The notes: generated by a model not told the origin, from the letters alone. Numbered from the stretch's first letter, positions 25,700-37,093 are shown. The stretch is 64,000 bases of DNA from Planctomycetota bacterium (GCA_014584395.1 JACTMY010000018.1:280342-344341); one strand, 5' to 3'. Numbers and translations: made by a program.

Positions 25700-26518
25700 A
25701 TGTTCCGCTTCGCGATTTGCAACGAACTCTTCGGTGATTGGCCGCACGAACGCGTCTGCGAGTTCGTTCGCGGCTGCGGCTATGACGGCTTGGAACTCGC
25801 CCCGTTCACGCTCGCTCCCCGCATCGAGGACGTGACCCTCGCCGAACGGCTGCGTCTCCGCCGCACGGCCGAGCAAGCGGGCTTGCACATCATCGGCCTC
25901 CACTGGCTGCTGGCCAAGACGACCGGCCTGCATCTGACGGCGCGTGATGCCGCTACCCGTCAGCGCACGGCATCCTACCTCAAGGAACTGGCCCGGGGCT
26001 GCCGCGACCTGGGCGGCGAGGTCTTGGTGCTCGGCTCGCCCCAACAGCGGTCGCTGCCGCCGGACATGACCATGGCAGAAGGCGTTGACCTCGCCGCGGC
26101 CACCCTCGCAGCAGTCCTGCCCGGTTTGGAAGAGACGGGCGTGGACCTGTGCCTGGAACCTCTCGGTCCGGAGGAAACCAATTTCATCAACACGCTGGAG
26201 CAGGCTCAGGTGCTTTTGGACCGGCTTCGGCATCCAAGGGTTCATCTGCATTTGGACGTCAAGGCGATGAGCACGGAAGCCGAGCCGATTGTGAACTTGA
26301 TTGAACGCCATGGCGGCGCGGCGCGGCATTTTCACGCCAACGATCCCAATCGGCGCGGCCCGGGCATGGGAGACGTGGATTTTCGGCCGCTGTTCGCGGC
26401 CCTGCGCGGCGCTGGCTACCGCCGCTGGATTTCCGTCGAAGTGTTTGACTACTCCCCCGATCCCGAGACGATCGCTGCGGAGTCGATCCGCTACATGAAG
26501 GCTTGTCTGCCGGGCTAA
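25700..26518 (+). CDS. Sugar phosphate isomerase/epimerase family TIM-barrel protein
   Basis: This 272-residue protein of the AP endonuclease 2/xylose isomerase-like TIM barrel family has the strand motifs GYDGLELAPFTL, GLHIIGLHWLLAK, GGEVLVLGSPQQRS, VDLCLEPLGP, VHLHLDVKAM, ARHFHANDPNRRGPG and WISVEVFDYSPDPE. The Glu, Asp, His and Glu at barrel ends would bind a divalent metal, as in D-psicose epimerase or hydroxypyruvate isomerase. The substrate is not predictable. It is monocistronic as far as seen; the downstream genes are on the other strand and converge. Confidence 0.85.
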   Translation: MFRFAICNELFGDWPHERVCEFVRGCGYDGLELAPFTLAPRIEDVTLAERLRLRRTAEQAGLHIIGLHWLLAKTTGLHLTARDAATRQRTASYLKELARGCRDLGGEVLVLGSPQQRSLPPDMTMAEGVDLAAATLAAVLPGLEETGVDLCLEPLGPEETNFINTLEQAQVLLDRLRHPRVHLHLDVKAMSTEAEPIVNLIERHGGAARHFHANDPNRRGPGMGDVDFRPLFAALRGAGYRRWISVEVFDYSPDPETIAAESIRYMKACLPG

Positions 26519-26573
26519 TGCAGGTCAGAGTTGCTTTACCCCAGCGAAATTTCCTCTCCGATGCCGCCACAGC

Positions 26574-26768
26574 TCACGGCAGCGGCGGTTCGCCCTCTTC
26601 CGACTCTTCCGTGTCCTCGATCCGGGCTGGAATTTTGAATTCCTCGCCCAGCCAACGCCCCAGGTCGATCAAGCGGCAGCGTTCGGAACAGAACGGAAAC
26701 GCCGCCGGTAGGTTCGGAGCCTCCGCGGCGACGGGCTTTTGACAAGTCGGACATGGCAAGACGGTCAT
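26574..26768 (-). CDS. yacG: DNA gyrase inhibitor YacG family zinc protein
   Basis: This encodes 64 residues. Four cysteines form the YacG zinc site: CPTC at the N-terminus and FCSERCRLIDLGRWL later, followed by the acidic EDTEESEEGEPPLP tail. In E. coli YacG blocks GyrB binding to DNA. The ATG at 26768 was chosen because it opens directly onto the zinc motif; a longer reading to 27044 would overlap the FmdB gene. It lies 31 bp downstream of the FmdB-like gene and ends the leftward chaperone block, so it may be part of that transcript. Confidence 0.87.
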   Translation of the reverse strand: MTVLPCPTCQKPVAAEAPNLPAAFPFCSERCRLIDLGRWLGEEFKIPARIEDTEESEEGEPPLP

Positions 26769-26799
26769 CGCTGACGGCCTCCCGGCGGCCCTGGCCTCC

Positions 26800-27111
26800 C
26801 TACTTCTTGGCGTCCGAGCCGGAGCCGGTGGAAGGGGCGGGGGGCGATGCCGATTTCGAGGAGGAGGAATCGCCGGCCGCGTCGCTCTTCGCGGGTTGAT
26901 CCGCTTTGGCCGCGGCTTTGTAGGAGTCGCTGCGGTAATCGGTGATGTAGAATCCCGATCCCTTGAACAACAGGGCCGCTCCGGCGCCGATGAGCCGCTG
27001 CAACTGCTTCTTCTTGCACTTGGGGCATTTAGACAACGGCTCATCCTTCATCGATTGAAACTCATCGAAGCGATGGCCGCAACCCTGGCATTCATATTCA
27101 TACGTGGGCAT
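26800..27111 (-). CDS. FmdB-type zinc ribbon protein
   Basis: At 103 residues it has an N-terminal FmdB zinc ribbon (PTYEYECQGCGHRFDEFQ, then CPKC with KKKQLQRL), followed by GSGFYITDYRS, the usual FmdB end motif, and a low-complexity Ser/Ala/Lys tail. The family name comes from a formamidase regulator, but the role is unclear; it may bind nucleic acid or assist protein folding. It is 17 bp downstream of grpE on the same strand, in the chaperone block, a common position for it in planctomycetes as far as I recall. Confidence 0.85.
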   Translation of the reverse strand: MPTYEYECQGCGHRFDEFQSMKDEPLSKCPKCKKKQLQRLIGAGAALLFKGSGFYITDYRSDSYKAAAKADQPAKSDAAGDSSSSKSASPPAPSTGSGSDAKK

Positions 27112-27128
27112 GGAGGTTCCTCCTGGGA

Positions 27129-27655
27129 TTAATCGTCGCGCTTGGAGACGACGACCTTGCTCGGCCGCAAGACGCGGTCATGATACAGGTAGCCCGCCTC
27201 CAACACGTGCAGGATCGTGTTGGGTTCAACGCCGGGGGCCGCTTGCTGCATGACGGCCATGTGCAGATTCGGGTCGAATGCTTGGTTCTCAGCGGGAATC
27301 AGGGTGATGCCATGGCGGCGCAGCCCCTCGATCAGTTGCGTGCGCACACCGGCCACGACTTTCACCAACTCGGACTCCTCGCGTACGGACGCCAGAAAGC
27401 GATCCAGGTTGTCGATGGCGGGTAGAATCTCCTCGGCCAGCGGGGCCAAGGCAAATTTGCGCTCCGTCTCGCGGTCGCGCATGGCCCGCTTTTGGTAATT
27501 GTCGAAGTCGGCCTTCGTCCGCAGAAGCAGATCGTGATACTTGTCGCGCTCCTGCTGGAGCTGCTCCACCGAGGCATCCTGGGTCATGGCTGGCTTCTTC
27601 TCGGCCGGAGCGGGATCGACGGCTTCCGTTGGCTTGCCCTGCAACTCCCGTTCGC

Positions 27656-27659
<4 letters not shown>
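27129..27659 (-). CDS. grpE: Nucleotide exchange factor GrpE
   Basis: At 176 residues this is the exchange factor for DnaK. An N-terminal acidic region is followed by the long coiled helix ([31 protein letters not shown]) and the C-terminal beta-wing domain ([33 protein letters not shown]). The ATG start overlaps the dnaJ stop in an ATGA pair, with GAGGAAG inside dnaJ serving as ribosome site, so the two are translationally coupled. dnaK is not in the window. Confidence 0.95.
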
Positions 27660-28861
<1,202 letters not shown>

Positions 28862-28995
28862 GAACGACTCCCCATGCCCTGAGGAGGTGAATGAACCTGG
28901 ACTTCACCGCGCTCCTTGGTCTTCGGCCATGAGGCCGGGTCGACCCATGCCTTTGGGACCATGGGAGCGGGCCTGGCGCGGCCGCCTGGGAACAA

Positions 28996-29027
28996 GTCAA
29001 GGGTGGACCTTCCGACCCACCCTTGAC
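28996..29027 (-). terminator. Terminator-like hairpin between groEL1 and dnaJ
   Basis: Perfect 11 bp arms (28996-29006 and 29017-29027, GTCAAGGGTGG and its complement) enclose a 10 nt loop, 32 bp after groEL1. On the reverse strand only a weak T-rich stretch (TTGTTCCC) follows, so it may reduce rather than stop read-through into dnaJ. Confidence 0.55.
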
Positions 29028-29058
29028 CGCTTTGGACCATGGCCAGGCCGTTCAGGGA

Positions 29059-30678
29059 TTAGCGAACGGCGCCTTCGATCTTTTTCTTCGCGTCTTCCTC
29101 GTCGATCTTCGTGATCATGACTTCCGTGGTGAGCATGAGGCCGGCGATGCTGGCGGCGTTTTGCAACGCGCTGCGCACCACCTTGGTCGGATCGACGATG
29201 CCCGCCTTGAACATATCGACGTACTCGCCGGTGTTGGCGTTGTAGCCCAGGCTCGCCTTGTCGGAGCGGAGCACCTCGTCGACGATGACGGCCCCATCGA
29301 CGCCGCTGTTCTCGCCGATCTGGCGGATGGGCGCTTCCAAGGCGCGGAGGATGATCTCGGCGCCGAGGCGTTCATCGCCCTCCAGCTTCTTGACGATCTT
29401 TTCGACGGCTTCCTTGCAGCGGAGCAAGGCCACGCCGCCGCCCGGCAGAATCCCCTCGGCCACGGCGGCCCGCGTCGCATGCAGGGCGTCCTCGACCCGG
29501 GCCTTCTTCTCCTTCATCTCGGCCTCGGTCGCGGCGCCCACCTTGATCAGGGCCACGCCGCCGGTCAGCTTCGCCAGGCGTTCGCTGAACTTTTCCTTGT
29601 CATATTCGCTGTCGGTCTGATCCATCTGAGCGCGGATTTGATCGATCCGCTTCTGGATGTCGGCCTTCTTGCCCGCGCCGTTGATGATGGTGCAGTTTTC
29701 CTTCTCGACGCGAATGGTCTTGGCCTGACCGAGCTGCTTGAGGGTGACGTTTTCGAGCTTGATGCCCAGGTCCTCGCTGATGAGCTGACCGCCGGTGAGG
29801 ACGGCGAGGTCGCCCAAGATGGCCTTGCGGCGGTCGCCGAAGCCGGGCGCCTTGACCGCGCACACGTTCAGGATGCCGCGCAGCTTGTTGACGACGAGCA
29901 AGGCCAACGCCTCGCTATCGACGTCCTCGGCGACGATGAGCAAGGGCTTGCCGGCCTGGGCGGTCTTTTCCAAGAGGGGTACCAGGTCGCGCACGCTGCT
30001 GATTTTCTTTTCGTGAATAAGGATGTAGCCATCCTCCAGTTCGGCGGTCATCGTGCCCGCGTCGGTCACGAAATAGGGCGAAATGTAACCCTTGTCGAAC
30101 TGCATGCCTTCCACGTAATCGACCGTGGTCTCCGACGTTTTGCCTTCCTCAACCTGGATGACGCCGTCCTTGCCGACCTTTTCGACCGCGTCGGCGAGCA
30201 TGTCGCCGATCTTCATGTCGTTGTTGGCGGAGATGGCGGCGACCTGGGCGATCTCTTCCTTCTTGCTGATCTTCTTGGACAATGAAGTCAGATGCTCAAC
30301 GGCCACCTCGACGGCCTTTTCGATGCCGCGTTTGACGTCCGTCGGATTCGCGCCGACCGTGGCGCCGCGCAGGCCTTCCTTATAGATGGACAGCGCCAGC
30401 ACGGTCGCCGTCGTCGTGCCATCGCCGGCCACGTCGCTTGTCTTCTGGGCGACGGCGTTGACCAGCTTGGCGCCCATGTTTTCGAAGGGGTCGGGCAGGT
30501 CGATTTCCTTGGAAACCGACACGCCATCCTTGGTCACGGTGGGTCCGCCGAAGCTTTTGTCCAGGATGACCACTCGACCGGTCGGCCCGAGGGTCACTCC
30601 CACGGCCTTGGCGAGCTTCTCGGCCCCCTGGAGCATCTTCTTGCGGGCTTCGTCAGTAAACATCAATTGTTTGGCCAT
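29059..30678 (-). CDS. groEL: Chaperonin GroEL, copy 1
   Basis: At 539 residues this is a 60 kDa chaperonin. Hallmarks: [51 protein letters not shown] and [20 protein letters not shown]. It lacks the C-terminal GGM repeats of ordinary GroELs, ending [12 protein letters not shown], so it may differ in cavity function from copy 2. AAGGAA is about 9 bases before ATG 30678. It lies 118 bp downstream of groES. Confidence 0.95.
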   Translation of the reverse strand: MAKQLMFTDEARKKMLQGAEKLAKAVGVTLGPTGRVVILDKSFGGPTVTKDGVSVSKEIDLPDPFENMGAKLVNAVAQKTSDVAGDGTTTATVLALSIYKEGLRGATVGANPTDVKRGIEKAVEVAVEHLTSLSKKISKKEEIAQVAAISANNDMKIGDMLADAVEKVGKDGVIQVEEGKTSETTVDYVEGMQFDKGYISPYFVTDAGTMTAELEDGYILIHEKKISSVRDLVPLLEKTAQAGKPLLIVAEDVDSEALALLVVNKLRGILNVCAVKAPGFGDRRKAILGDLAVLTGGQLISEDLGIKLENVTLKQLGQAKTIRVEKENCTIINGAGKKADIQKRIDQIRAQMDQTDSEYDKEKFSERLAKLTGGVALIKVGAATEAEMKEKKARVEDALHATRAAVAEGILPGGGVALLRCKEAVEKIVKKLEGDERLGAEIILRALEAPIRQIGENSGVDGAVIVDEVLRSDKASLGYNANTGEYVDMFKAGIVDPTKVVRSALQNAASIAGLMLTTEVMITKIDEEDAKKKIEGAVR

Positions 30679-30796
30679 TGCGTTGTATTCCTTCTTTCCG
30701 ATGGATTAATGCGAGTTCGATGAATGCGATCGAATGATTCAGGGTGACCGGCGCCGCCAAGCGGCCCAGGGCCGCGGCTGGGGGACGCCGCGCTGT

Positions 30797-31087
30797 TTAC
30801 TTGACGACCTTGGCCAAGACGTCGCTTTCGCGCATGATCTTGTATTCCACGCCGTCGATCTTCACATCGTTGCCGGAATATTTACCAAAGATGACCTCAT
30901 CCCCCTTAGCCACGGACAGGGCGGCCCGGGTGCCATCGTCCAGAAGCTTGCCGCTGCCGATCGAAATGACCCGGCCGCGTTGGGGCTTTTCCTTGGCGGC
31001 GTCAGGCAGCACGATGCCCCCCGACGTTTTCTCCTCGGCCTCCAATGGCTGAACCACGATGCGATCATCCAAGGGTCGAAGCTTCAT
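30797..31087 (-). CDS. groES: Co-chaperonin GroES
   Basis: This 96-residue co-chaperonin has [20 protein letters not shown] at the start, then the mobile loop [19 protein letters not shown], and [25 protein letters not shown] lies upstream of ATG 31087 (GTGAGGAAACGCAT), so the longer ATG at 31132 is not needed. It sits between the two groEL genes on the same strand, with gaps of 82 and 118 bp. Confidence 0.95.
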   Translation of the reverse strand: MKLRPLDDRIVVQPLEAEEKTSGGIVLPDAAKEKPQRGRVISIGSGKLLDDGTRAALSVAKGDEVIFGKYSGNDVKIDGVEYKIMRESDVLAKVVK

Positions 31088-31169
31088 ATGCGTTTCCTCA
31101 CCTGTTGTTTGCAAATGTGTTTGCGACATCAAAAGTCACGGTTTAGTTATTGGAGTGGTTTAGGGCGGA

Positions 31170-32870
31170 TCACATATCCATCCCCATGCCTCCCATACCT
31201 CCCATGCCACCCATGCCACCCATGCCACCCATGCCGCCCATGCCGCCGTGGTCATGGTGATGGTCGCCGCCTGGTTTTTTCTTTTCCGGGATGTCAGCGA
31301 CGAGGGTTTCGGTGGTGAGCAAGAGGCTGGCGACGGAGGCGGCGTTTTGCAAAGCCGAGCGCGTCACCTTCACGGGATCGACGATCCCCGCCTTGCGCAT
31401 GTCCGTGTATTTCTCGGCGTTGGCATCGTAGCCATGGTTCTTGTCCTTGGCCCTGCGGATCGTGTTGACGACAACGGAACCGTCCAAGCCGGCGTTCTCG
31501 GCGATGGCGCGGCAGGGCACTTCAAGGGCGCGGCGCAGGATATCGACGCCATGCTGTTCTTGATCGTCATCGAGGGTGAACTTTTCCAAAACCTTGGCAA
31601 CGTTGAGCAGCGCGACGCCGCCGCCCGTGACGATGCCTTCGGCGAGAGCGGCCCGAGTGGCATGCAGAGCGTCTTCATACAGCGCCTTGCGCTCCTTCAT
31701 TTCCGTTTCCGTCGCAGCGCCGACCTTGATCTGCGCCACGCCGCCCGCCAGCTTGGCCAGGCGTTCTTGCAGCTTTTCGCGGTCATAGTCGCTGGTGGTG
31801 GTTTCGATTTCCCGGCGGATCATTTCGGCCCGGCCCTCGATGGCGTCCTTTTTGCCGGCGCCTTCGATGATCGTCGTGTTTTCCGAATCAATGCGAATCT
31901 TCTTGGCCTGGCCCAAGTCCGTCAATTTGACGTTTTCAAGCTGAATGCCCAGGTCCTTGAAGATGGCCTTGCCGCCGGTCAGGATGGCGATGTCTTCGAG
32001 CATGGCCTTGCGGCGGTCGCCGTAGCCCGGCGCCTTGACAGCGCACACCTGGAGGATGCCGCGCAGCTTGTTGACGACCAGCGTCGCCAGGGCCTCGCCT
32101 TCCACGTCTTCAGCAATGATGACGAGCGGCCGATTAGCCTTGGAAATGGCTTCCAGGATGGGGACGAGATTCTTGGCGTTGCTGATCTTGTCTTCGTAGA
32201 TCAGGACGTAAGCCTTTTCGAATTCGCAGATGACTTGTTCTTGATTGGTGACGAAGTGGGGCGAGAGATAGCCGCGGTCGAATTGCATACCCTCGACCCA
32301 ATCCACTTCGGTGGCGAAGCCCTTGCCTTCCTCGATGGTGATCACGCCGTCGGCGCCGACCCGATCCATCGCCTCGGCAATGCGGTCGCCGATTTCGGGA
32401 TTGTTGTTGGCGGCGATGACAGCCACTTCCTTGATTTCCTTTTTGCTCTTGGCGTCGATTTTCTCCGCCATCTTGCCCAATTCCTCGGTGACGCGAGCAA
32501 CGGCCTTTTGCAACCCCCGGCTGATGGCCATGGGGTCGTTGCCCGCCGTCACGCTCTTGAGCCCCTCGCGATACAAGGCTTCCGCCAGAACGGTGGCGGT
32601 GGTGGTGCCGTCGCCGGCCACGTCGCTCGTCTTGCTGGCCGCTTCCTTAACCAGTTGTGCTCCCATGTTTTCGTAGGGGTCGGTCAGTTCGATCTCTTCC
32701 GCCACGGTCACGCCATCCTTCGTGACGTTCGGCGAACCCCAACCCTTATCGATGACGGCATTGCGGCCGCGGGGTCCTAAGGTGCACTTCACGGCCCGGG
32801 CCAACTTGGCCACGCCGGTTAAAAGCTTCTGGCGTGCTTCGTCCGAGTAGGTCAATTGTTTGGACGCCAT
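31170..32870 (-). CDS. groEL: Chaperonin GroEL, copy 2, with GGM tail
   Basis: At 566 residues this is the second chaperonin, first gene of the block. Hallmarks: [54 protein letters not shown] and [20 protein letters not shown]. The C-terminus has HHHDHGG followed by repeated GGM units ending GMDM; the matching DNA is a 9 bp tandem repeat at about 31183-31247. This His-rich insertion could bind metal, as seen in some GroELs. GGGAGG at 32880-32885 with about 9 bases spacing supports ATG 32870 over the longer start at 32915. I found no CIRCE operator upstream. Confidence 0.95.
   Translation of the reverse strand: MASKQLTYSDEARQKLLTGVAKLARAVKCTLGPRGRNAVIDKGWGSPNVTKDGVTVAEEIELTDPYENMGAQLVKEAASKTSDVAGDGTTTATVLAEALYREGLKSVTAGNDPMAISRGLQKAVARVTEELGKMAEKIDAKSKKEIKEVAVIAANNNPEIGDRIAEAMDRVGADGVITIEEGKGFATEVDWVEGMQFDRGYLSPHFVTNQEQVICEFEKAYVLIYEDKISNAKNLVPILEAISKANRPLVIIAEDVEGEALATLVVNKLRGILQVCAVKAPGYGDRRKAMLEDIAILTGGKAIFKDLGIQLENVKLTDLGQAKKIRIDSENTTIIEGAGKKDAIEGRAEMIRREIETTTSDYDREKLQERLAKLAGGVAQIKVGAATETEMKERKALYEDALHATRAALAEGIVTGGGVALLNVAKVLEKFTLDDDQEQHGVDILRRALEVPCRAIAENAGLDGSVVVNTIRRAKDKNHGYDANAEKYTDMRKAGIVDPVKVTRSALQNAASVASLLLTTETLVADIPEKKKPGGDHHHDHGGMGGMGGMGGMGGMGGMGGMGMDM
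31183..31247. repeat. 9 bp tandem repeat coding the GroEL GGM tail
   Basis: Repeats of the CCCATGCCN type on the plus strand encode the GGM units on the reverse strand. It is a coding microsatellite rather than a mobile element. Confidence 0.7.
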
Positions 32871-33100
32871 TCGATTCAACCTCCCATAAAAACATGTAGC
32901 CGACTTGCCAGGCATTGCTGCAAGACAGACAGTTCATTTCCTTTAGCCTGGCCGATGATATGCAACCTTTATGCCATCATGAACAATGAATGCAAATCGT
33001 TTATTTATATTAACTTACATCAAATGTCATCTCATCTCCCTTCCGTGCGAACCTGCCAGGTTGGCAGGGACGACCGCTGGATTTTGACCAACTAGGGACC

Positions 33101-33130
33101 AAAAAAGCCGGGGAAGTTCTCCCCGGCTTT
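33101..33130 (-). terminator. Intrinsic terminator of the PEP-CTERM gene
   Basis: The stem GCCGGGG (33107-33113) / CCCCGGC (33121-33127), with flanking AAA/TTT pairing and a short loop, is followed by a T run on the reverse strand (complement of 33101-33106). It lies about 37 bp after the leftward PEP-CTERM gene. It would also separate that gene from the groEL2 upstream region. Confidence 0.85.
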
Positions 33131-33166
33131 ATGGTTAGAGACAAACGTTTCGTCGAACTGCAATCC

Positions 33167-34441
33167 CTAGGCCGTTGCCTGGCTCTTGCGGCGGCGTTTG
33201 GAGAGTTGGCGGTAAGCCACTCCGCCCAGACCCAAGCCCACCAGGAGGATGGTCGAGGGTTCGGGAACGGGAGTGAAGTCCAAGCCTCGGAACACCGTGT
33301 TGGCCGGGGCGGTGGCCAGCGAGGTGAACGCACTGAAGGTGCCGCTCACGGGCGTCAACGTGTCGGTCAGGGTGACCAACTGGTTGCCGCTCGCGGCTGC
33401 TGTGGTCAACCATAGCGAAACCGTGGGCTGGCCGGTGGTATCAATCGAGGCGGCCAGGCCGCGGAAGGATTGAAAGACGCCAGGGGTCACTTCAAACGTG
33501 GTGGTGCCGGTGAGATTCCAGGAGGTACCGTCGAACACCCAGCGCTGCAACCCGCCGCCGTTGGCCGCGGTGCGGTCGTCGGCTACGTACAGGGTGTCGA
33601 AGCCGGTACCGTTCCAGTTGTTGCCGTTGAGCGGATTGTCAAAGAGCCAGTAGCTGTACGGGCTGGGATTGCCCGTGCCGCTGGTTTCCGTGCCGAGCAA
33701 CAAGGTCGACGTGGTCAAGGAAGTGGGCAGCGTACCGACGTTGCCGATGAGGTGAATGCCGAAGCCCGGACCGGCGGTGGCACCCGACGACACGAACAAC
33801 GAGTTGTTGAAAATGCGCAGGTTGCGGATATTGCCAAACAGCACGTCGGTGGCCGCGGTGACGCTGCCGAAATTGCTGCTGGAGATGTGCATAATCCCGG
33901 ACGTGCTGCCGGTGCCGGCGGTGGCCACCCAGAAGTTGTTGAAGCCGTCGCCGACCGCGCTGCGAAAGTTGTTCGAGGGGCCATTGTTGAAGCCCGTGCT
34001 GGAATTCACGGTGCCATCGTAGGCCACCACGCCGACAGAACGGTTGATCGTCGCCGGATTGCTGCCCGCAACGCTCGCCGTTCCCACATTGGCGTCATAG
34101 CCCGGCGTGATCAGCGCGGTGCTGTTCTGCGCGCGGGTGAAATAACCATTGGACGTGGCCGTGCCGCTGTCGGTTTGTGCCAGGGTCCCTGCCACCGTGG
34201 GCAGACTGACCGTGTAACTGGGCAAGGTTTGTCCCGCCGTGAACGGATCGAACTGATCCAAGAAGATGGCGTGAGCCGCGCTGGTCAGCGCCGCCCCGCC
34301 TGGATTGTAGTTGCTGTCGCCGTTCACGCGCCAGACAACTATTTGGCCTGGAGTGAAGCCCTGGGCATGGACTGAGGTTCCGATACTCAGCCAGGCCAGG
34401 GCCGCTGCCACGCCTCCTAAAAAGAACTTTCGATTCAACAC
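33167..34441 (-). CDS. PEP-CTERM sorting domain protein
   Basis: At 424 residues it is exported: signal peptide (NRKFFLGGVAAALAWLSIG), a long Ser/Thr/Gly/Asn-rich beta domain, then VPEPSTILLVGLGLGGVAYR with a basic cytoplasmic tail (KRRRKSQ), the PEP-CTERM signal. Such signals are processed by an exosortase/archaeosortase-type enzyme for surface attachment or extracellular release. The middle has VVWRVNGDSN, FDPFTAGQTLPSY, and LWLTTAA stretches suggesting a beta-propeller or lectin-like fold. The substrate or role is unknown. The terminator at 33101-33130 follows it. No exosortase gene is in the window. Confidence 0.85.
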   Translation of the reverse strand: MLNRKFFLGGVAAALAWLSIGTSVHAQGFTPGQIVVWRVNGDSNYNPGGAALTSAAHAIFLDQFDPFTAGQTLPSYTVSLPTVAGTLAQTDSGTATSNGYFTRAQNSTALITPGYDANVGTASVAGSNPATINRSVGVVAYDGTVNSSTGFNNGPSNNFRSAVGDGFNNFWVATAGTGSTSGIMHISSSNFGSVTAATDVLFGNIRNLRIFNNSLFVSSGATAGPGFGIHLIGNVGTLPTSLTTSTLLLGTETSGTGNPSPYSYWLFDNPLNGNNWNGTGFDTLYVADDRTAANGGGLQRWVFDGTSWNLTGTTTFEVTPGVFQSFRGLAASIDTTGQPTVSLWLTTAAASGNQLVTLTDTLTPVSGTFSAFTSLATAPANTVFRGLDFTPVPEPSTILLVGLGLGGVAYRQLSKRRRKSQATA

Positions 34442-34808
34442 GCGCTTCCCTCCTCAAGTTTGAGAAAATCTCGCTTACGCACGGCTTAGGTTAAAGGCCC
34501 CAGCCCTCCGGGGCAAAGGAAGAGCGCGTTAAGATTTGATGATGGGTAAACACCATCACTTTCCCTGATTTTTCCAGGGCTCGCAGCCGATGGCCATGCA
34601 CTCGCGCCGAACTCTTCATCGAACCTACACGATGTCATCAAATTTGTATTTGCCTGTCTCCTCGACGAACCGAATTTCCGCGCTGCTCGTTCCCACAAGT
34701 CAGGACCGCGTTTCGCCGTCCCTTTGACCGTGGCAATCACGTTTAAACCTGTTAAACTAATTCTGGAAACGTTGACGCCATCACCATCTATTCCTCGCAA
34801 AACTCGAG
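34442..34808. other. Intergenic region between divergent PEP-CTERM and peptidase genes
   Basis: About 370 bases between divergent promoters. A small hairpin GCCCC/GGGGC is at about 34497-34514. No gene or known regulatory element was recognised. Confidence 0.4.
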
Positions 34809-37055
34809 ATGACGATCATGCACCCACTTTCGAGCCTCCCCCGGCCGCGCCTCCTCGGCACGCTCCTGATCGCTGGCCTTGGCTTGGCCCCCTGGTTCGC
34901 GGCGGCACAAGACCGCCTCAAGACCATGCCGGGGTATGAACAGTATCAAAAAATGAGCCGGCTCATTCCTGGCTCGGTCAAGATGGGCACGCTGCTGCCG
35001 CAGTGGGCCGAGGATGGGCAATCCTTCACGTTCAACAAGGATGGCAAAAACTATCGCTACGACCTCGCCGAACGCGTTTTGGCGGAGGTTCAGCCCAAGA
35101 AGCAACCGTCAGGCCCCTCGGCCGAAGGCGCCAAGGACAGCCCCGAGAAAAAGGACGCCGCCTCTCCCACGCGCCCCTCCGCCACCGCAACGGTCCCCAC
35201 CGCAACGGTCCCCACCGCCACCCGCCCCGCGGGCACCGGCCGGCAAATCAACGAACGCACCCGGGCGGTCACCGGCGGTCCGCAGCGCGGCCGACAGTAT
35301 GCCTCGGCCACCTCCCCCGATGGCAAGCTTCGCGCCTTTCACAAGGATCGCAACCTGTGGATCAGCGGTGTCGACGGCCAGGACGAAATCCAGATCACCA
35401 CCGACGGCAGCGAGGAAAAACGCATCAAGAACGGCATCGCCAGTTGGGTCTACGGCGAGGAGCTTTTCCAAAACACCGCCATGTGGTGGTCGCCCGACAG
35501 CCGCATGATTGCCTTCTATCGCTTCGATGAGAGCAAGGTCCCCGATTTTCACCTGCAACTCAATCAAACCGCTCTCTATAGCAAATCGGCCATCGAACCT
35601 TATCCCAAGGTCGGCGACCCCAATCCCGTCGTGGAGCTGCTGGTCTACCACCTGGACTCCAAATCCATCACCCGCATCGACGTGCGCGACGGCCAGCCGT
35701 TCACCGACGACAGCATCGGCCACTATGTCTACCGCGTCTCCTGGTCCCACGACAGCCAGCAGTTGCTCTTCCATCGCACCAACCGTTTGCAAAAAATCAT
35801 GGAGTTCGTCGCCGCCGATCCGAAGACCGGCGTGTGCACCTGCATCATCCGCGAGGAATGGCAGCCAAGCTGGGTCGAGAATTTCCTCCCCATTCGCTAC
35901 CTCAAAGATCAGAAACGCTTCATCTGGCAGTCCGAACGCAACGGCTTCCGCAATTACTACCTCTACGACCTCGCCGGCAAGCTGCACGCCACGCTGACGC
36001 AGCATGAAGCGGACGTCGGCCCCATCCTCCGCGTCGATGAGGACCAGGGGATCATGTTTTACATGGCCCGCACCGGCGACAATCATATGAAGATGCAGCT
36101 CCACCGCGTCGGCCTCGACGGCCAGGGCGACGTTCGCCTGACCGACCCCGCCTATCACCATGCGGTCAACCTGTCTCCCGACGGCAAGTATTTCATCGAC
36201 ACCTATCAGACCCACAATCAGCCGCCGCGCAGCCGGCTGGTCGACGCCCAAGGCAAGGTCATCGAGGAACTGGCCGAAAGCGATGCCAGCAAGTTCGAGG
36301 AGTTGGGTCTGCAGCGCGTGGAGATGTTCACTTTCAAGGCCGCCGACGGCCAGACGGAGTTGCATGGCATGTTGCACAAGCCTTCCAACTTCGATCCGCA
36401 GAAGAAGTATCCCGTCCTCGTTTCAGTCTACGCCGGCCCCGCGACCAACGGCGCCCGGGAAACCTTCACCCTGCCCAACCCTTTGACGGAATACGGCTTC
36501 CTGTATGTCACGCTCGATGCCCGCAGTGCCGGGGGCCGGGGCAAGAAGTTCCTCGACGCCATTTACCGCAAGCTGGGAATCACCGAGATCGACGATCTCG
36601 CCGCCGGGGTCAAGGCCCTGCACGATCGGCCCTACGTCGATGCCAAGCGCGTTGGCGTCTACGGCACCAGCTATGGCGGGTATGCATCGATCCTCTGCTT
36701 GCTCCGCTATCCCGACCTGTTCCATGCCGCCTGCGCCAATTCCGCGGTGACCGATTTCCGGCAATATGACACGATTTACACCGAGCGCTACATGGGCCTG
36801 CCCGGCGACAACAAGGAAGGGTACGACGCCGGCAGTGCGCTGAAGTACATCAACAAGCTCAAGGGCCGGCTGATGATCTACTATGGCACGGCGGACGACA
36901 ACGTGCACCCCAACAACAGCATGCAGTTGATCCGCGCTTTGCAACGGGCGGGTAAGAGCTTTGAGGTGCAGGTCGGCCCCGACCTGGGCCATACCTCGAT
37001 GTCCCAGCCGCGGATGATGGAGTTCTTCATCGAGAACCTCGTCATGCGGCCTTAG
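34809..37055 (+). CDS. S9 family prolyl oligopeptidase (DPP-IV-like), secreted
   Basis: At 748 residues it has a signal peptide (LLGTLLIAGLGLAPWFAAA). The N-terminal beta-propeller (about 55-500; WWSPDSRMIAFYRFDES is typical of DPP-IV) precedes a peptidase S9 alpha/beta hydrolase domain. The nucleophile is in GTSYGGYAS (about residue 618), then Asp in YGTADDNVHP and His in GPDLGHTSMSQPRMMEFF. It cleaves N-terminal dipeptides or short peptides in the periplasm. Residues 110-145 contain a low-complexity Pro/Thr/Ala insertion (PTATVPTATVPTATRPAG) encoded by a 15 bp tandem repeat. ATG 34809 is used; 34818 is an alternative. Confidence 0.93.
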   Translation: MTIMHPLSSLPRPRLLGTLLIAGLGLAPWFAAAQDRLKTMPGYEQYQKMSRLIPGSVKMGTLLPQWAEDGQSFTFNKDGKNYRYDLAERVLAEVQPKKQPSGPSAEGAKDSPEKKDAASPTRPSATATVPTATVPTATRPAGTGRQINERTRAVTGGPQRGRQYASATSPDGKLRAFHKDRNLWISGVDGQDEIQITTDGSEEKRIKNGIASWVYGEELFQNTAMWWSPDSRMIAFYRFDESKVPDFHLQLNQTALYSKSAIEPYPKVGDPNPVVELLVYHLDSKSITRIDVRDGQPFTDDSIGHYVYRVSWSHDSQQLLFHRTNRLQKIMEFVAADPKTGVCTCIIREEWQPSWVENFLPIRYLKDQKRFIWQSERNGFRNYYLYDLAGKLHATLTQHEADVGPILRVDEDQGIMFYMARTGDNHMKMQLHRVGLDGQGDVRLTDPAYHHAVNLSPDGKYFIDTYQTHNQPPRSRLVDAQGKVIEELAESDASKFEELGLQRVEMFTFKAADGQTELHGMLHKPSNFDPQKKYPVLVSVYAGPATNGARETFTLPNPLTEYGFLYVTLDARSAGGRGKKFLDAIYRKLGITEIDDLAAGVKALHDRPYVDAKRVGVYGTSYGGYASILCLLRYPDLFHAACANSAVTDFRQYDTIYTERYMGLPGDNKEGYDAGSALKYINKLKGRLMIYYGTADDNVHPNNSMQLIRALQRAGKSFEVQVGPDLGHTSMSQPRMMEFFIENLVMRP
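35183..35219. repeat. 15 bp tandem repeat inside the S9 peptidase
   Basis: Two full copies of CACCGCAACGGTCCC (35183-35197, 35198-35212) and a partial third encode a TVPTA-type repeat. Its multiple of three keeps the frame, so length variation between strains is likely. Confidence 0.7.
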
Positions 37056-37093
37056 CCGGTCGGCAGTTTGGCGTGAATTCAATCGAAAAGGAT

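Noticed and set aside
29023..32780. Long forward frames opposite both groEL genes
   Set aside because: Antisense to unmistakable GroEL sequences.
32880..33100. CIRCE or sigma-32-type promoter upstream of groEL2
   Set aside because: I looked for the TTAGCACTC-type inverted repeat and CTTGAA/CCCCAT boxes and found no convincing match.
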